Part shown: positions 15,609 to 23,418 of the stretch, in pieces
Numbering within the stretch: position 1 is the first letter of the stretch
How the letters are laid out: each line of letters starts with the position of its first letter
Assembly: GCA_031550925.1 (NCBI GenBank)
Contig: JAVBOE010000047.1
Location: 1 to 26,764 of the forward strand
Reading direction: 5' to 3'
Origin: JAIRNF01 sp031550925
Lineage (GTDB): Bacteria > Bacteroidota > Bacteroidia > Bacteroidales > UBA932
Length of the DNA stretch: 26,764 bases
The notes under the pieces: generated by a model
What the model was told of the DNA's origin: nothing
The model's input: the letters and a program-made list of their open reading frames with translations, nothing else
Database searches by the model: none
Made by a program: the position numbers and the translations under genes

Positions 15609-16700
15609 ATGAAATCCTTCGATATACGACCTAAAATAATAGACCGCTACATTATCCGAAAATTCATCGGGTCGTATTTCTTTATCCTTGTACTTTTTGT
15701 CTGTATTATAGTCGTATTCGATGTTAGCGAAAAGATTGGGAAATTTACAGAGAACAATGCACCGTTATCGGCCATTGTTTTCGACTATTATCTGAATTTT
15801 ATCCCTTTCTTCATCAACCAGTTCAGCCCGCTATTTGTCTTCATTACGGTTATTTTCTTTACCTCTCGAATGGCGTATAATACCGAGATTGTCGCAATAT
15901 TGGCAAGCGGTATCAGCTTCAAGCGAATGATGTATCCCTATTTCGTTTCGGCTCTCTTTATCGCAATGCTGAGCTTAACGCTCAACCTATTCATCATCCC
16001 GCCTGCCAACAAGGATAGGCAAGCATTTGAGAATGTTTATATCAGACGACCATACTATAACACAGCAGAAAACATACACCTTCAGCTACAACCTAACGAG
16101 TTTGTATATATCAGGCATTATAACACGTTTAGCAAAGCTGCCGACCATTTCTCTCTAGAGCGATTCGAGGGAAATAAGCTTGTATCAAAGCTAACATCCG
16201 ATAGGGCTATATGGGATTCTGCGACTAATAAGTGGAGGGTGTTCAACTATTTTATTCGTGATATACACGAGGATGGCGAAACATTTACAAAAGGAGAAGT
16301 AATAGACACCACAATACTTCTATCAGATTTCGATCTTTCTTCGCGCGATAACGTAGTTCAGTCGATGAACCATTTTGAGCTGAACGAACACATTGACCGA
16401 CAAAAAATACGGGGATCTAAGGCTATTCAAACCGCGTATATAGAAAAATATACCCGCGTATCAATGCCGTTTTCTACCTTTATCCTAACGTTGATAGGGG
16501 TATCGCTTTCTTCTCGTAAAGTGCGTGGCGGGATAGGCCTACAAATTGGTATCGGTATCGGATTGAGCTTTGCATACATTTTCTTTATGCAGTTCAGTAC
16601 TGTACTTGTCGACTCGCTAGGTGTTATGCTTTCCGTATGGATGCCTAATATCCTTTTTGCCTTAATCGCCCTATACCTATACAGAATGGCACCAAAATAG
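15609..16700 (+). CDS. lptG: LptF/LptG family lipopolysaccharide export permease
   Basis: A 363-residue YjgP/YjgQ-family permease when started at ATG 15609 (MKSFDIRPKIIDRYIIRKFI). An upstream TTG would add 14 residues but lies inside the promoter. The layout is that of LptF/LptG. An N-terminal amphipathic helix and membrane segments occur near 18-40, 55-80 and 98-122, then a periplasmic beta-jellyroll (about 125-275), and three C-terminal membrane segments (about 285-305, 312-335 and 340-358). The family works with LptB and LptC to pull LPS from the inner membrane toward the Lpt bridge. Whether it is the F or the G subunit cannot be settled, since Bacteroidota often carry two similar genes apart. 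The gene ends before a repeat-filled gap. Confidence 0.88.
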   Translation: MKSFDIRPKIIDRYIIRKFIGSYFFILVLFVCIIVVFDVSEKIGKFTENNAPLSAIVFDYYLNFIPFFINQFSPLFVFITVIFFTSRMAYNTEIVAILASGISFKRMMYPYFVSALFIAMLSLTLNLFIIPPANKDRQAFENVYIRRPYYNTAENIHLQLQPNEFVYIRHYNTFSKAADHFSLERFEGNKLVSKLTSDRAIWDSATNKWRVFNYFIRDIHEDGETFTKGEVIDTTILLSDFDLSSRDNVVQSMNHFELNEHIDRQKIRGSKAIQTAYIEKYTRVSMPFSTFILTLIGVSLSSRKVRGGIGLQIGIGIGLSFAYIFFMQFSTVLVDSLGVMLSVWMPNILFALIALYLYRMAPK

Positions 16701-16831
16701 CCATTCGCAGCAAATCTGACATAACCAACCACTCCCTAATTGCCAAAATGACATATTGCGCCAATCGGCACAATAGTTGAATATTGAATGCTGAAAGTGA
16801 AGAGTGGTTTTAGGATTTATCTTTTTGTACT

Positions 16832-16972
<141 letters not shown>

Positions 16973-16983
16973 ATATATAAGCC

Positions 16984-19041
16984 ATGAATGGAAAAATTGG
17001 TGTAACAACCGAGAACATCTTCCCTATCATTAAAAAGTTTTTGTACTCTGACCATGAGATATTCCTGCGAGAGCTGGTTTCTAACGCGGTAGATGCTACC
17101 CAGAAGCTTAAGGCACTTTCTATTTCGGGAGAGCTGAAGGAAGAGTTAGGCGACACGTCCATCCACATTTCTATTGATAAGGATAAGAAAACGCTTACCA
17201 TTTCTGACAGCGGAATAGGTATGACTGACGAAGAAATTAAAAAGTATATCAACCAGATTGCTTTTTCGGGAGCCGAAGAGTTCTTAGAAAAGTATAAAGA
17301 TAAAACCAACATAATCGGTCATTTTGGCTTGGGCTTCTATTCATCGTTTATGGTTGCCGATAAGGTTGAGATATTCACCAAATCGTATAAAGACGCTCCA
17401 GCTATGCATTGGGAGTGCGACGGTAGCCCCGAATATACGATGGAAGAAACCAACACCCGCACTAAAAGAGGTACTGATATTGTGCTGCACATATCGGAAG
17501 AAAATAGCGAGTTTTTAGAAAAAGATCGTATCAACACATTGCTAAACAAGTACTGTAAGTTTCTACCTGTTTCTATCATTTTTGGCAAAAAACAAGAATG
17601 GAAGGACGGCAAGTATGTAGATACCGATGAGGATAACGTTGTAAACGATACCAACCCGCTATGGACAAAAACGCCGTCGGAGCTGAAAGATGAGGACTAC
17701 ATGGAGTTTTACCAGCAGCTGTACCCGGGTAGCGAAGCTCCGTTGTTTTACATTCATCTAAACGTTGACTATCCGTTTACGTTAACCGGTGTTCTTTACT
17801 TTCCGAAGATTCGTAGTAACATAGATTTTCAAAAAAATAAAATACAGCTATACAGCAATCAGGTTTTTGTTACCGATTCGGTAGAAGGCATTGTCCCCGA
17901 TTTCTTAACGCTGCTGCATGGTGTAATAGACTCTCCCGACATTCCGCTAAACGTATCGCGCAGCTATCTGCAAAGCGATTCTAACGTTAAAAAAATATCA
18001 TCGCACATTACAAAGAAGGTGGCCGATAGGTTACAGGATATTTTCAAGAACGACAGACCTCAGCTGGAGAAAAAGTGGGATGACCTAAAGCTGTTTATTG
18101 AGTACGGAATGATTACGGAAGAGAAGTTCTACGAACGTGCAGAAAGCTTCTGCTTGCTCAAAAATACCGATAATAAATACTTTACTTTCGAAGAGTATCG
18201 TAAGCTGATAGAGCCCAACCAAACCGATAAGAATAAGGCTGTAGTGTATCTATACGCGTCTGATAGGGATGAACAATATGCTGCCATTAGCGGTGCAAAA
18301 GAAAAAGGCTACGATGTACTTATTCTCGACGGTCAGCTGGATGCCCACTTTATAAATAAGCTGGAAGAGAAGCTGAAAGAGACACGCTTTACCCGTGTTG
18401 ACTCTGACATTGTTAGCAAGCTGATAGAAAAGGACGAAAAATACGAGTCGAAGCTCAATACAAAACAACAAAATGAGCTGCGCCCGATATTTGAGGCTAA
18501 CACTCCTAAAGATGAAAAAGAACACTACCTTGTAAACTTCGAAGCGCTTAGCGAGAATGATGCTCCTGTGCTTATCACTCAAAACGAGTTCATGCGCCGT
18601 ATGAAAGATATGTCGGCTATGGGCGGTGGCGGCGCAATGGGCATCTACGGCAATATGGGCGATATGCTGAATCTGGTTATAAATGCCAACCACCCGTTGA
18701 TTCAAGAGATAAATAAAGAAAAAGACGAGGTATTAAGCCAGCAGCTAGCTGAAACAAACGCTAAAATCGCAGAGCAAGAAGCAAAGTACGATGAAGTACA
18801 GAGCCAGAAAAAAGATAAAAAAGAAGAAGAAATACCTCAAAGCCTGAAAGACGAAGAGGCTGAAGTAAGCAAGCAGCTTGATGAGGCTAAGAAACAGCAA
18901 GAAGAGTTGCTGATAAACTTTGGCAAAGAAAACAAGCTGGCACAGCAGCTGATAGACCTAGCCCTCCTAGCCAACAACCGACTGAAAGGAGAGGCTCTTA
19001 ATAGGTTTGTAAAGCGCAGTATTGAACTGATAGAGAAATAA
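16984..19041 (+). CDS. htpG: Chaperone protein HtpG (bacterial Hsp90)
   Basis: A 685-residue Hsp90. The N-terminal GHKL ATPase domain shows FLRELVSNAVDA with Asn34, ISDSGIGMT at 74-81 with Asp75, and GHFGLGFYSSFMVA at about 112-125. The middle domain has the catalytic-loop segment SPDIPLNVSRSYLQSD (near 317-332) with its conserved Arg, and the C-terminal dimerisation part follows. A charged Lys/Glu/Gln-rich coiled-coil-like stretch near 575-640 is larger than in E. coli HtpG, as is usual in this phylum. It is a cytoplasmic, ATP-driven folding helper. A strong terminator follows directly. A decayed copy of the last 36 nt of the gene occurs at 19910-19944. Confidence 0.97.
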   Translation: MNGKIGVTTENIFPIIKKFLYSDHEIFLRELVSNAVDATQKLKALSISGELKEELGDTSIHISIDKDKKTLTISDSGIGMTDEEIKKYINQIAFSGAEEFLEKYKDKTNIIGHFGLGFYSSFMVADKVEIFTKSYKDAPAMHWECDGSPEYTMEETNTRTKRGTDIVLHISEENSEFLEKDRINTLLNKYCKFLPVSIIFGKKQEWKDGKYVDTDEDNVVNDTNPLWTKTPSELKDEDYMEFYQQLYPGSEAPLFYIHLNVDYPFTLTGVLYFPKIRSNIDFQKNKIQLYSNQVFVTDSVEGIVPDFLTLLHGVIDSPDIPLNVSRSYLQSDSNVKKISSHITKKVADRLQDIFKNDRPQLEKKWDDLKLFIEYGMITEEKFYERAESFCLLKNTDNKYFTFEEYRKLIEPNQTDKNKAVVYLYASDRDEQYAAISGAKEKGYDVLILDGQLDAHFINKLEEKLKETRFTRVDSDIVSKLIEKDEKYESKLNTKQQNELRPIFEANTPKDEKEHYLVNFEALSENDAPVLITQNEFMRRMKDMSAMGGGGAMGIYGNMGDMLNLVINANHPLIQEINKEKDEVLSQQLAETNAKIAEQEAKYDEVQSQKKDKKEEEIPQSLKDEEAEVSKQLDEAKKQQEELLINFGKENKLAQQLIDLALLANNRLKGEALNRFVKRSIELIEK

Positions 19042-19056
19042 GTATGTTAGTGCAAC

Positions 19057-19098
19057 AAAAGCGGCAGACTTTAAGTACTCAAAGTCTGCCGCTTTTTT
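19057..19098 (+). terminator. Rho-independent terminator of htpG
   Basis: A perfect 12-bp stem GCGGCAGACTTT (19061-19072) with AAAGTCTGCCGC (19081-19092), an 8-nt loop and a run of six T (19093-19098), preceded by four A. It lies 15 nt after the htpG stop. It is symmetrical enough to work on both strands. Confidence 0.93.
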
Positions 19099-19243
19099 AT
19101 CCTTTATTAAGCTCTATCCTTAGCTAAAAAATAATTCGATTAACAAGTTGATTTTCTGTTTTAAGAGCAATAGGTTTTACATAAAAAGCTAGATAAAGCA
19201 CACATAAATTATAAGCAAGCATTAAAATACCGAAATATGTATT

Positions 19244-19251
19244 TACTTTTG
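19244..19251 (+). promoter_or_regulatory. Probable -7 element of the outer-membrane protein gene
   Basis: TACTTTTG fits TAnnTTTG and lies 45 nt before the ATG at 19297. No clear -33 TTTG is seen. With the htpG terminator upstream, the gene appears to be its own transcription unit. Confidence 0.5.
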
Positions 19252-19296
19252 GCCCTTTAATTAACTAAAAACAACTATTAACCAAATTTAGAATTT

Positions 19297-19851
19297 ATGA
19301 AAAAACTATTTTTAATTGTAGCGTGTATATTTTTTGGAATTCAGCTTGCTTCGGCTCAAAATGTTTTTAGCAAAGGAGATTTTGTATTAAACGCAGGTAT
19401 TGGGATTGGAAGCACTTTACATACAGGAAGTAATATGAGCACAACATTCCCTCCACTTTCTGCCTCTTTAGAGTATTGTATGATAGATAACCTGTTTGAT
19501 GCCAACAGCTCTATCGGAGTTGGTGGCGTTGTCGGATACTCCGCTCAAAAATATAAAGATGGGAACTTTGAGTCAAAGTATTCTGACTTTTTACTTGGTG
19601 CCAGAGGTTCATTCCACTATCAATTTGTAGATAAGCTGGATACTTATGCCGGAATAGTTCTTGCGTACGACATTGTTTCTTCAAGCGCAAAATCTAACGG
19701 CAGCACTTATCATTATTCAGCAGATGGCAGCACGCTCTTCGCAGGCGCGTACATAGGAGCAAGATACTACTTCACAGACCAGTTTGCTGCTATGGCAGAA
19801 GTGGGCTACGATATTGCTGTATTTACAGTTGGTATTGCTCTCAAATTCTAA
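19297..19851 (+). CDS. Small outer-membrane beta-barrel protein
   Basis: A 184-residue protein with a clear signal peptide (1-20, cut after LASAQ). The mature part reads as eight or so amphipathic beta strands, for example DFVLNAGIGIGSTLH, LSASLEYCMIDNLF, SIGVGGVVGYSAQKY and FLLGARGSFHYQF. They end in FTVGIALKF, with the C-terminal Phe that marks outer-membrane barrels for BAM. This fits the OmpW/OmpX-like 'outer membrane beta-barrel' families common in Bacteroidota, with no more specific role evident. It is flanked by the real 3' end of htpG and a degenerate second copy of that end, so it may have arrived by insertion or duplication. Expression from its own promoter is likely. Confidence 0.85.
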   Translation: MKKLFLIVACIFFGIQLASAQNVFSKGDFVLNAGIGIGSTLHTGSNMSTTFPPLSASLEYCMIDNLFDANSSIGVGGVVGYSAQKYKDGNFESKYSDFLLGARGSFHYQFVDKLDTYAGIVLAYDIVSSSAKSNGSTYHYSADGSTLFAGAYIGARYYFTDQFAAMAEVGYDIAVFTVGIALKF

Positions 19852-19909
19852 CTCTAGCCACACAATAAAACAAAAGGCTAAAATGAAGCACTATCTAGCA
19901 TTTCCAAAA

Positions 19910-19944
19910 TTTGTAAGTGCAGTATTGAACTTATAGAAAAATAA
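19910..19944 (+). pseudogene. Degenerate copy of the htpG 3' end
   Basis: This 35-nt stretch matches 19006-19041, the last 36 nt of htpG including its stop, at 32 of 35 positions with one deleted base. The original encodes FVKRSIELIEK and a stop. In the copy the deletion breaks the frame, but SIELIEK and a stop still read from 19921. It lies 59 nt after the stop of the outer-membrane protein gene. Confidence 0.7.
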
Positions 19945-19969
19945 TACCAGATATTTAACTATCCCCTTC

Positions 19970-20007
19970 AGGGCTATTCTCTAATCAAAAAGTTAGAAAA
20001 TAGCCCT
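19970..20007 (+). terminator. Hairpin downstream of the outer-membrane protein gene, probable terminator
   Basis: A 15-bp stem with one G-T type mismatch: AGGGCTATTCTCTAA (19970-19984) with TTAGAAAATAGCCCT (19993-20007), and an 8-nt loop. The bases after it (TCTTAGG) are only mildly T-rich, so termination is likely but not certain. Confidence 0.55.
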
Positions 20008-20026
20008 TCTTAGGCTTTGGTATAGC

Positions 20027-20088
20027 AAAAAACATAGGTCATGCCTTCCTTTTCGTGATACTTGCGACTCATATCGTGATACTCTTTT
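20027..20088. repeat. Fragment of the composite repeat family
   Basis: AAAAAACATAGGTCATG (20027-20043) is identical to 26274-26290 in element E. It is followed by CGTGATACTTG and CGTGATACT, which resemble the outer arms of elements A and B. The centre of the element is missing. It occupies part of the 323-bp gap before the SUI1-family gene. Confidence 0.5.
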
Positions 20089-20139
20089 CACAAAACCAGC
20101 TATTTTCATTAATTATAACACACTTCCGTTCAAACAAGC

Positions 20140-20147
20140 TATCTTTG
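20140..20147 (+). promoter_or_regulatory. Probable -7 element of the SUI1-DUF4271-hemD operon
   Basis: TATCTTTG is an exact -7 match 27 nt before the ATG at 20175. No good TTTG at -33 is visible. The genes that follow are closely spaced or overlapping. Confidence 0.6.
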
Positions 20148-20174
20148 CACATCAATTGTCATCAATAGCTTACT

Positions 20175-20522
20175 ATGTCTAACAACGATTGGAAGAAGCG
20201 GCTCAACGTGGTATTCTCTACTAACCCCGATTTTAACTACGAACAACAATCGGAGGGAGAAGCGGCTACGCTACCTCCCGGGCAGCAAAGCTTACGGGTA
20301 ACGCTCGATAAGAAGCAACGGGGCGGCAAGCAAGTTACGCTGATTACAGGATTTGTCGGTACGGACGAAGACCTCAAAGAGTTGGGTAAAATGCTAAAAT
20401 CGAAATGCGGAGCGGGTGGCTCTGCTAAAGATGGCGAGATAGTCATTCAGGGCGATTTTCGTAGCAAAGTGCTAGAGCTGTTGCTAAAGGCAGGTTATAA
20501 AGCAAAACAATCGGGAGGTTAG
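20175..20522 (+). CDS. yciH: SUI1/eIF1-family translation initiation factor (YciH-like)
   Basis: A 115-residue protein, the usual size for bacterial SUI1/YciH proteins. The SUI1 domain fills residues 38-112. Its marks are LRVTLDKKQRGGKQVTLITGF (about 40-60), LKELGKMLKSKCGAGGSAKDG (about 67-87) and the terminal strand-helix IVIQGDFRSKVLELLLKAGYKAK. The family resembles eukaryotic eIF1 and in E. coli affects start-codon and initiator-tRNA selection in vitro; its exact bacterial role is unsettled. It is the first gene of a tight cluster: the DUF4271 gene starts 6 nt after its stop. Confidence 0.93.
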   Translation: MSNNDWKKRLNVVFSTNPDFNYEQQSEGEAATLPPGQQSLRVTLDKKQRGGKQVTLITGFVGTDEDLKELGKMLKSKCGAGGSAKDGEIVIQGDFRSKVLELLLKAGYKAKQSGG

Positions 20523-20528
20523 TACGCT

Positions 20529-21419
20529 ATGCCGGCAGTAAACGATAGTATTCCTACTTACGATAGCACGGCTGTTAACACGCAGCTCGAAAATTCGTTT
20601 ACAGATAGCCTCACAGTCGAACAATTAATTGATATACAGATAGATAGTACCGCATATAGTGGTAAACCCGTTACTGCACAAGAGATTTACGGTGTAAAGT
20701 CAACCCTGCTGGCAAAACCCACCGCTGCATACACAACAGGTGAAGGCATAGCTCGCAAACATCCATTAGGAAATTCGTTGGCATTCCTACCCGTCATCGG
20801 AGTGCTTTTACTCGCGCTATTGCTCTTACGATATACCCGAGGCTATTTAAGCCAGCTGCTTTTACTACTGATAAGCTATAAAAGAGCGCATAAGCAATAT
20901 AAGAGTAACCTTCAGATTTTTAATCGCACGCTACTGGCTCTTGCGCTGTTTTCCATTGTTCCGGCGGCTATACTGATAACATACATACTTCATACTTTCC
21001 CCAACCAGCTTACTATTGATATTGGTGTAAATTATGAGCTTTACCTTATTGTTGGCGGCCTCTTTCTAGGATTCACCGTTCTTAAAGGCTTTATACTTTC
21101 AATTGCCGGAGCTCTTACATGCGAAGAAAAGTTGATACAAGAATTGCGCTATAATAGCCGGATTTTTTTGGGTTCGTGGGGTATTATTATCCTTCCTTTT
21201 GTGATACTGCTTGCTGTAAGTAACGATGAGCCCAATAAGCTTACTATATTCTACATCATAATTTCGATATCTATTTTACTGTATATCTTGTATTTAATTC
21301 GTGGTTTTCAGCTATTTCTTGCAGAAAAAGTTTCTATTTTCTTTTGGATTTTGTACCTTTGCACCCTCGAATTATTGCCAATGATATTGGTTTTTGATTA
21401 TTTGTTCCCGTTTAGATGA
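20529..21419 (+). CDS. DUF4271 family membrane protein
   Basis: A 296-residue protein. A hydrophilic N-terminal part (1-80), rich in Thr, Ser and Asp, is followed by about six membrane segments (near 86-104, 136-158, 168-190, 212-232, 238-262 and 270-292). This topology and the position directly before hemD are typical of the Bacteroidota-specific DUF4271 family, whose function is unknown. The stop codon overlaps the hemD ATG by 4 nt (ATGA), so translational coupling is likely. The start 6 nt after the SUI1 gene also points to a shared transcript. Linkage to hemD suggests, but does not show, a role near haem synthesis. Confidence 0.82.
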   Translation: MPAVNDSIPTYDSTAVNTQLENSFTDSLTVEQLIDIQIDSTAYSGKPVTAQEIYGVKSTLLAKPTAAYTTGEGIARKHPLGNSLAFLPVIGVLLLALLLLRYTRGYLSQLLLLLISYKRAHKQYKSNLQIFNRTLLALALFSIVPAAILITYILHTFPNQLTIDIGVNYELYLIVGGLFLGFTVLKGFILSIAGALTCEEKLIQELRYNSRIFLGSWGIIILPFVILLAVSNDEPNKLTIFYIIISISILLYILYLIRGFQLFLAEKVSIFFWILYLCTLELLPMILVFDYLFPFR

Positions 21420-22159
21420 AGATTAAAAAGATTCTGATATCCCAGCCAGCCCCAGCCACTGAAAAATCTCCCTACGCAGATTTAGTTGAAAGATATAAAG
21501 TCAAAATAGATTTTAGACCTTTTATTAAAGTTGAAGGAGTGGACGTAAAGGAGTTTCGCAAGCAGCGGGTGGACATTTTGGTGCATACCGCAATTGTATT
21601 TACCGCACGTACTGCGATAGATCATTTCTTCCGTATTTGCGAAGAGACTCGCATTACCATCCCCGAATCGATGAAGTATTTCTGTATGACCGAAGCTATC
21701 GCGTTATATCTTCAGAAATATATTGTTTATCGTAAGCGCAAAATTTTTTACAGCGACGGAAAGATTGATGGGCTGATTAGCTGTATTGGCGCGAAGCACA
21801 AAAACGAAAAGTTTCTTATCGCTCTGTCTGATGTTCATAAAAACGATATACCAAAAGCATTTGCAAAAGCTAAGCTAGATCATACCGAAGCTATTTTCTA
21901 CAAAACCGTTTTCAGCGATGTAAAAGACCTCTCAATTAAAGATTACGATATGCTGGTTTTTTACAGTCCGGCAGAAATAAAATCTCTGAAAGAGAACTTT
22001 CCAAAGTTTGAGCAAAACGGCACAATAATAGCCACCTTTGGTCCGGCTACAGCAAAGGCCGTTACAACAGCAAAAATGAAAGCCGAGATACAAGCCCCTA
22101 CACCCGAAGCGCCATCTATAAAAATGGCCCTCGAGAACTACTTAAAGAGTCAAAGCTAA
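21416..22159 (+). CDS. hemD: Uroporphyrinogen-III synthase
   Basis: A 247-residue HemD-family protein in the divergent Bacteroidota form. It closes hydroxymethylbilane to uroporphyrinogen III with inversion of ring D, in the haem and cobalamin pathways. The family has very weak sequence conservation. The supporting features are the opening KKILISQPAP, the alternating alpha/beta two-domain layout with the swap near residues 120-170, the FTARTAIDHFF stretch (about 62-72) where the family has its T/S-rich contact loop, and the terminal ATFGPATAKAV (about 210-220). That last stretch matches the conserved 'GPxTAxA' end region. It overlaps the DUF4271 gene by 4 nt. rnpA follows after 71 nt. Confidence 0.85.
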   Translation: MKIKKILISQPAPATEKSPYADLVERYKVKIDFRPFIKVEGVDVKEFRKQRVDILVHTAIVFTARTAIDHFFRICEETRITIPESMKYFCMTEAIALYLQKYIVYRKRKIFYSDGKIDGLISCIGAKHKNEKFLIALSDVHKNDIPKAFAKAKLDHTEAIFYKTVFSDVKDLSIKDYDMLVFYSPAEIKSLKENFPKFEQNGTIIATFGPATAKAVTTAKMKAEIQAPTPEAPSIKMALENYLKSQS

Positions 22160-22230
22160 GAAAACAGCCTTAATCTCTTCGTGATATAATACTTGCATCG
22201 TAATACGATAGATGCGCAATATGTAGCGAA

Positions 22231-22701
22231 ATGACACAAAAACCTTCAGCTCCCGGTGCTCAACTTTCGGCTACTACCAACACACGGTTTACATTTCGTA
22301 AGCATGAACGCTTATGTTCGCAAATTGCTATTGGCGAGCTTATCCGCGAAGGAAAAACAATTAACCACTACCCTTTCCGACTGCAATACCTCGAAATTAA
22401 AGATAGAGAAGAAGCTCCAAGTCCGGTCCAGCTGGCGATAGCCGTTCCTAAGCGTAACTTTAAGCGGGCGGTAAAGCGTAACCTTTTAAAGCGACGAATA
22501 AGAGAAGCATACCGTATTAACAAATCTTGGCTATACGAACAGCTTAAAACTAAAAACATTGGTGTAAATTTGCTGTTGATATATGTGTCAACAGAAATCT
22601 CATCATACAACGAAATCGAACGAAAGCTCGTCTCACTCCTCCAGCGCCTTTCTAAGAGGCTTGAAGAAAGTGCTGGCATTCCCGTTGATACTACTAGTTA
22701 A
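22231..22701 (+). CDS. rnpA: Ribonuclease P protein component
   Basis: A 156-residue RnpA, somewhat longer than the roughly 120 residues of E. coli. The central basic motif LAIAVPKRNFKRAVKRNLLKRRIREAYR (about 69-96) contains the family's RNxxKRAVxRN signature that binds the 5' leader of pre-tRNA. The N-terminal FRKHERLCSQ (about 22-31) and the C-terminal LLQRLSKRLEE helix fit the fold. The first 15 or so residues (MTQKPSAPGAQLSAT) look like a non-conserved extension, and no internal ATG offers a better start. The protein assists the RNase P RNA in maturing tRNA 5' ends. The gene overlaps yidD at its 3' end. Confidence 0.95.
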   Translation: MTQKPSAPGAQLSATTNTRFTFRKHERLCSQIAIGELIREGKTINHYPFRLQYLEIKDREEAPSPVQLAIAVPKRNFKRAVKRNLLKRRIREAYRINKSWLYEQLKTKNIGVNLLLIYVSTEISSYNEIERKLVSLLQRLSKRLEESAGIPVDTTS

Positions 22702-22882
22702 GTTCTATCAGATTTGCATTTCTCCACTTAAACCTCCCAGCTGCCGCTTTGAGCCTACCTGCTCTCAGTACGCGATTGAAGCGCTAAAAAAACACGGCCC
22801 GATTAAAGGGTTATGGCTTGCGGTAAGACGTATTCTGCGTTGCCATCCATGGGGTGGTAGCGGCTATGATCCTGTTCCGTAG
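22583..22882 (+). CDS. yidD: Membrane protein insertion efficiency factor YidD
   Basis: The YidD core is unmistakable: FPLILLVKFYQICISPLKPPSCRFEPTCSQYAIEALKKHG, then RRILRCHPWGGSGYDPVP. The two cysteines and the HPWGxxGYDPVP end are conserved. YidD helps YidC insert inner-membrane proteins. The ATG at 22583 gives 99 residues, but the first 26 are a Ser/His-rich stretch read inside rnpA and unlike the family. The true start may be TTG at 22661 (73 residues, LKKVLAFPLIL...), which fits the usual length of 70-85. The overlap with rnpA is therefore 119 nt or 41 nt. The pair rnpA-yidD is widely conserved. Confidence 0.92.
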   Translation: MCQQKSHHTTKSNESSSHSSSAFLRGLKKVLAFPLILLVKFYQICISPLKPPSCRFEPTCSQYAIEALKKHGPIKGLWLAVRRILRCHPWGGSGYDPVP

Positions 22883-22903
22883 TTTAACCACAGTACAATA
22901 GTA

Positions 22904-23168
22904 AGAAGCTGTTTAAATTCTCTAAACGTTACATTTACAACAGTGCTTTACGTTAGTAGTAGCTGTTGATAAGCGTTTTCTCTCCCTACTTTTGTCTTGA
23001 TACAACGGCGAAGCCCTCATGAATTCCTTCTAAAAATAAAAAAGGATTATGAATAAAAGTAGGCAAAAGATCAAGGCCGCCCGACGCTACACCCCCTCCC
23101 TAACCCTCCCCCAAAGGGTGAGGGAATCTCCCTCCCTTGGGGAGGGCCGGGGTGGGTGACCATGCGCT
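22904..23168. repeat. Long direct repeat, copy 2 (about 265 bp, with a 51-nt extra segment)
   Basis: The counterpart of 5867-6082 in the same orientation. It shares the start AGAAGCTGTTTAAATTC, the CTACTTTTGTCTTGATA block and the whole GC-rich right half. Between GTCTTGATA and TAAAAGTAGG it has 51 nt (23003-23053) that copy 1 lacks. These contain an imperfect hairpin (TCATGAATTCCTT with AAGGATTATGA). It fills half of the 536-bp gap between yidD and the S9 peptidase gene. The rest of the gap (23169-23380) is AT-rich with a short CACAAAGACGTCAAGATTTTT motif that also occurs, inverted, near 3330-3355. Confidence 0.85.
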
Positions 23169-23380
23169 TCATTTTACTGTTTAAAAATAGCGTTGCGTAT
23201 TTAAACCTAATCTATTGTTATTAGTCAAATCATCTAATAGACTATGGGACTTAATGACACAAAGACGTCAAGATTTTTAACAATAAGGACATTATACAAA
23301 CCAAATGTGAGCTATTTATTAAAACTACACATTATTATAAAAGTCTTTAAATCCTTAAATCTTAGAATCTATATAATACT

Positions 23381-23388
23381 TATATTTG
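23381..23388 (+). promoter_or_regulatory. Probable -7 element of the S9 peptidase gene
   Basis: TATATTTG, an exact -7 match, 31 nt before the ATG at 23419. It overlaps the TTG at 23386, which excludes that codon as the translation start. Confidence 0.6.
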
Positions 23389-23418
23389 CTTACACCATTA
23401 ATCAAATACAACCATACC

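Noticed and set aside
23386..23418. Longer N-terminus for the S9 peptidase
   Set aside because: It begins with a TTG inside a -7 element and would place residues before a good signal peptide that starts at ATG 23419.
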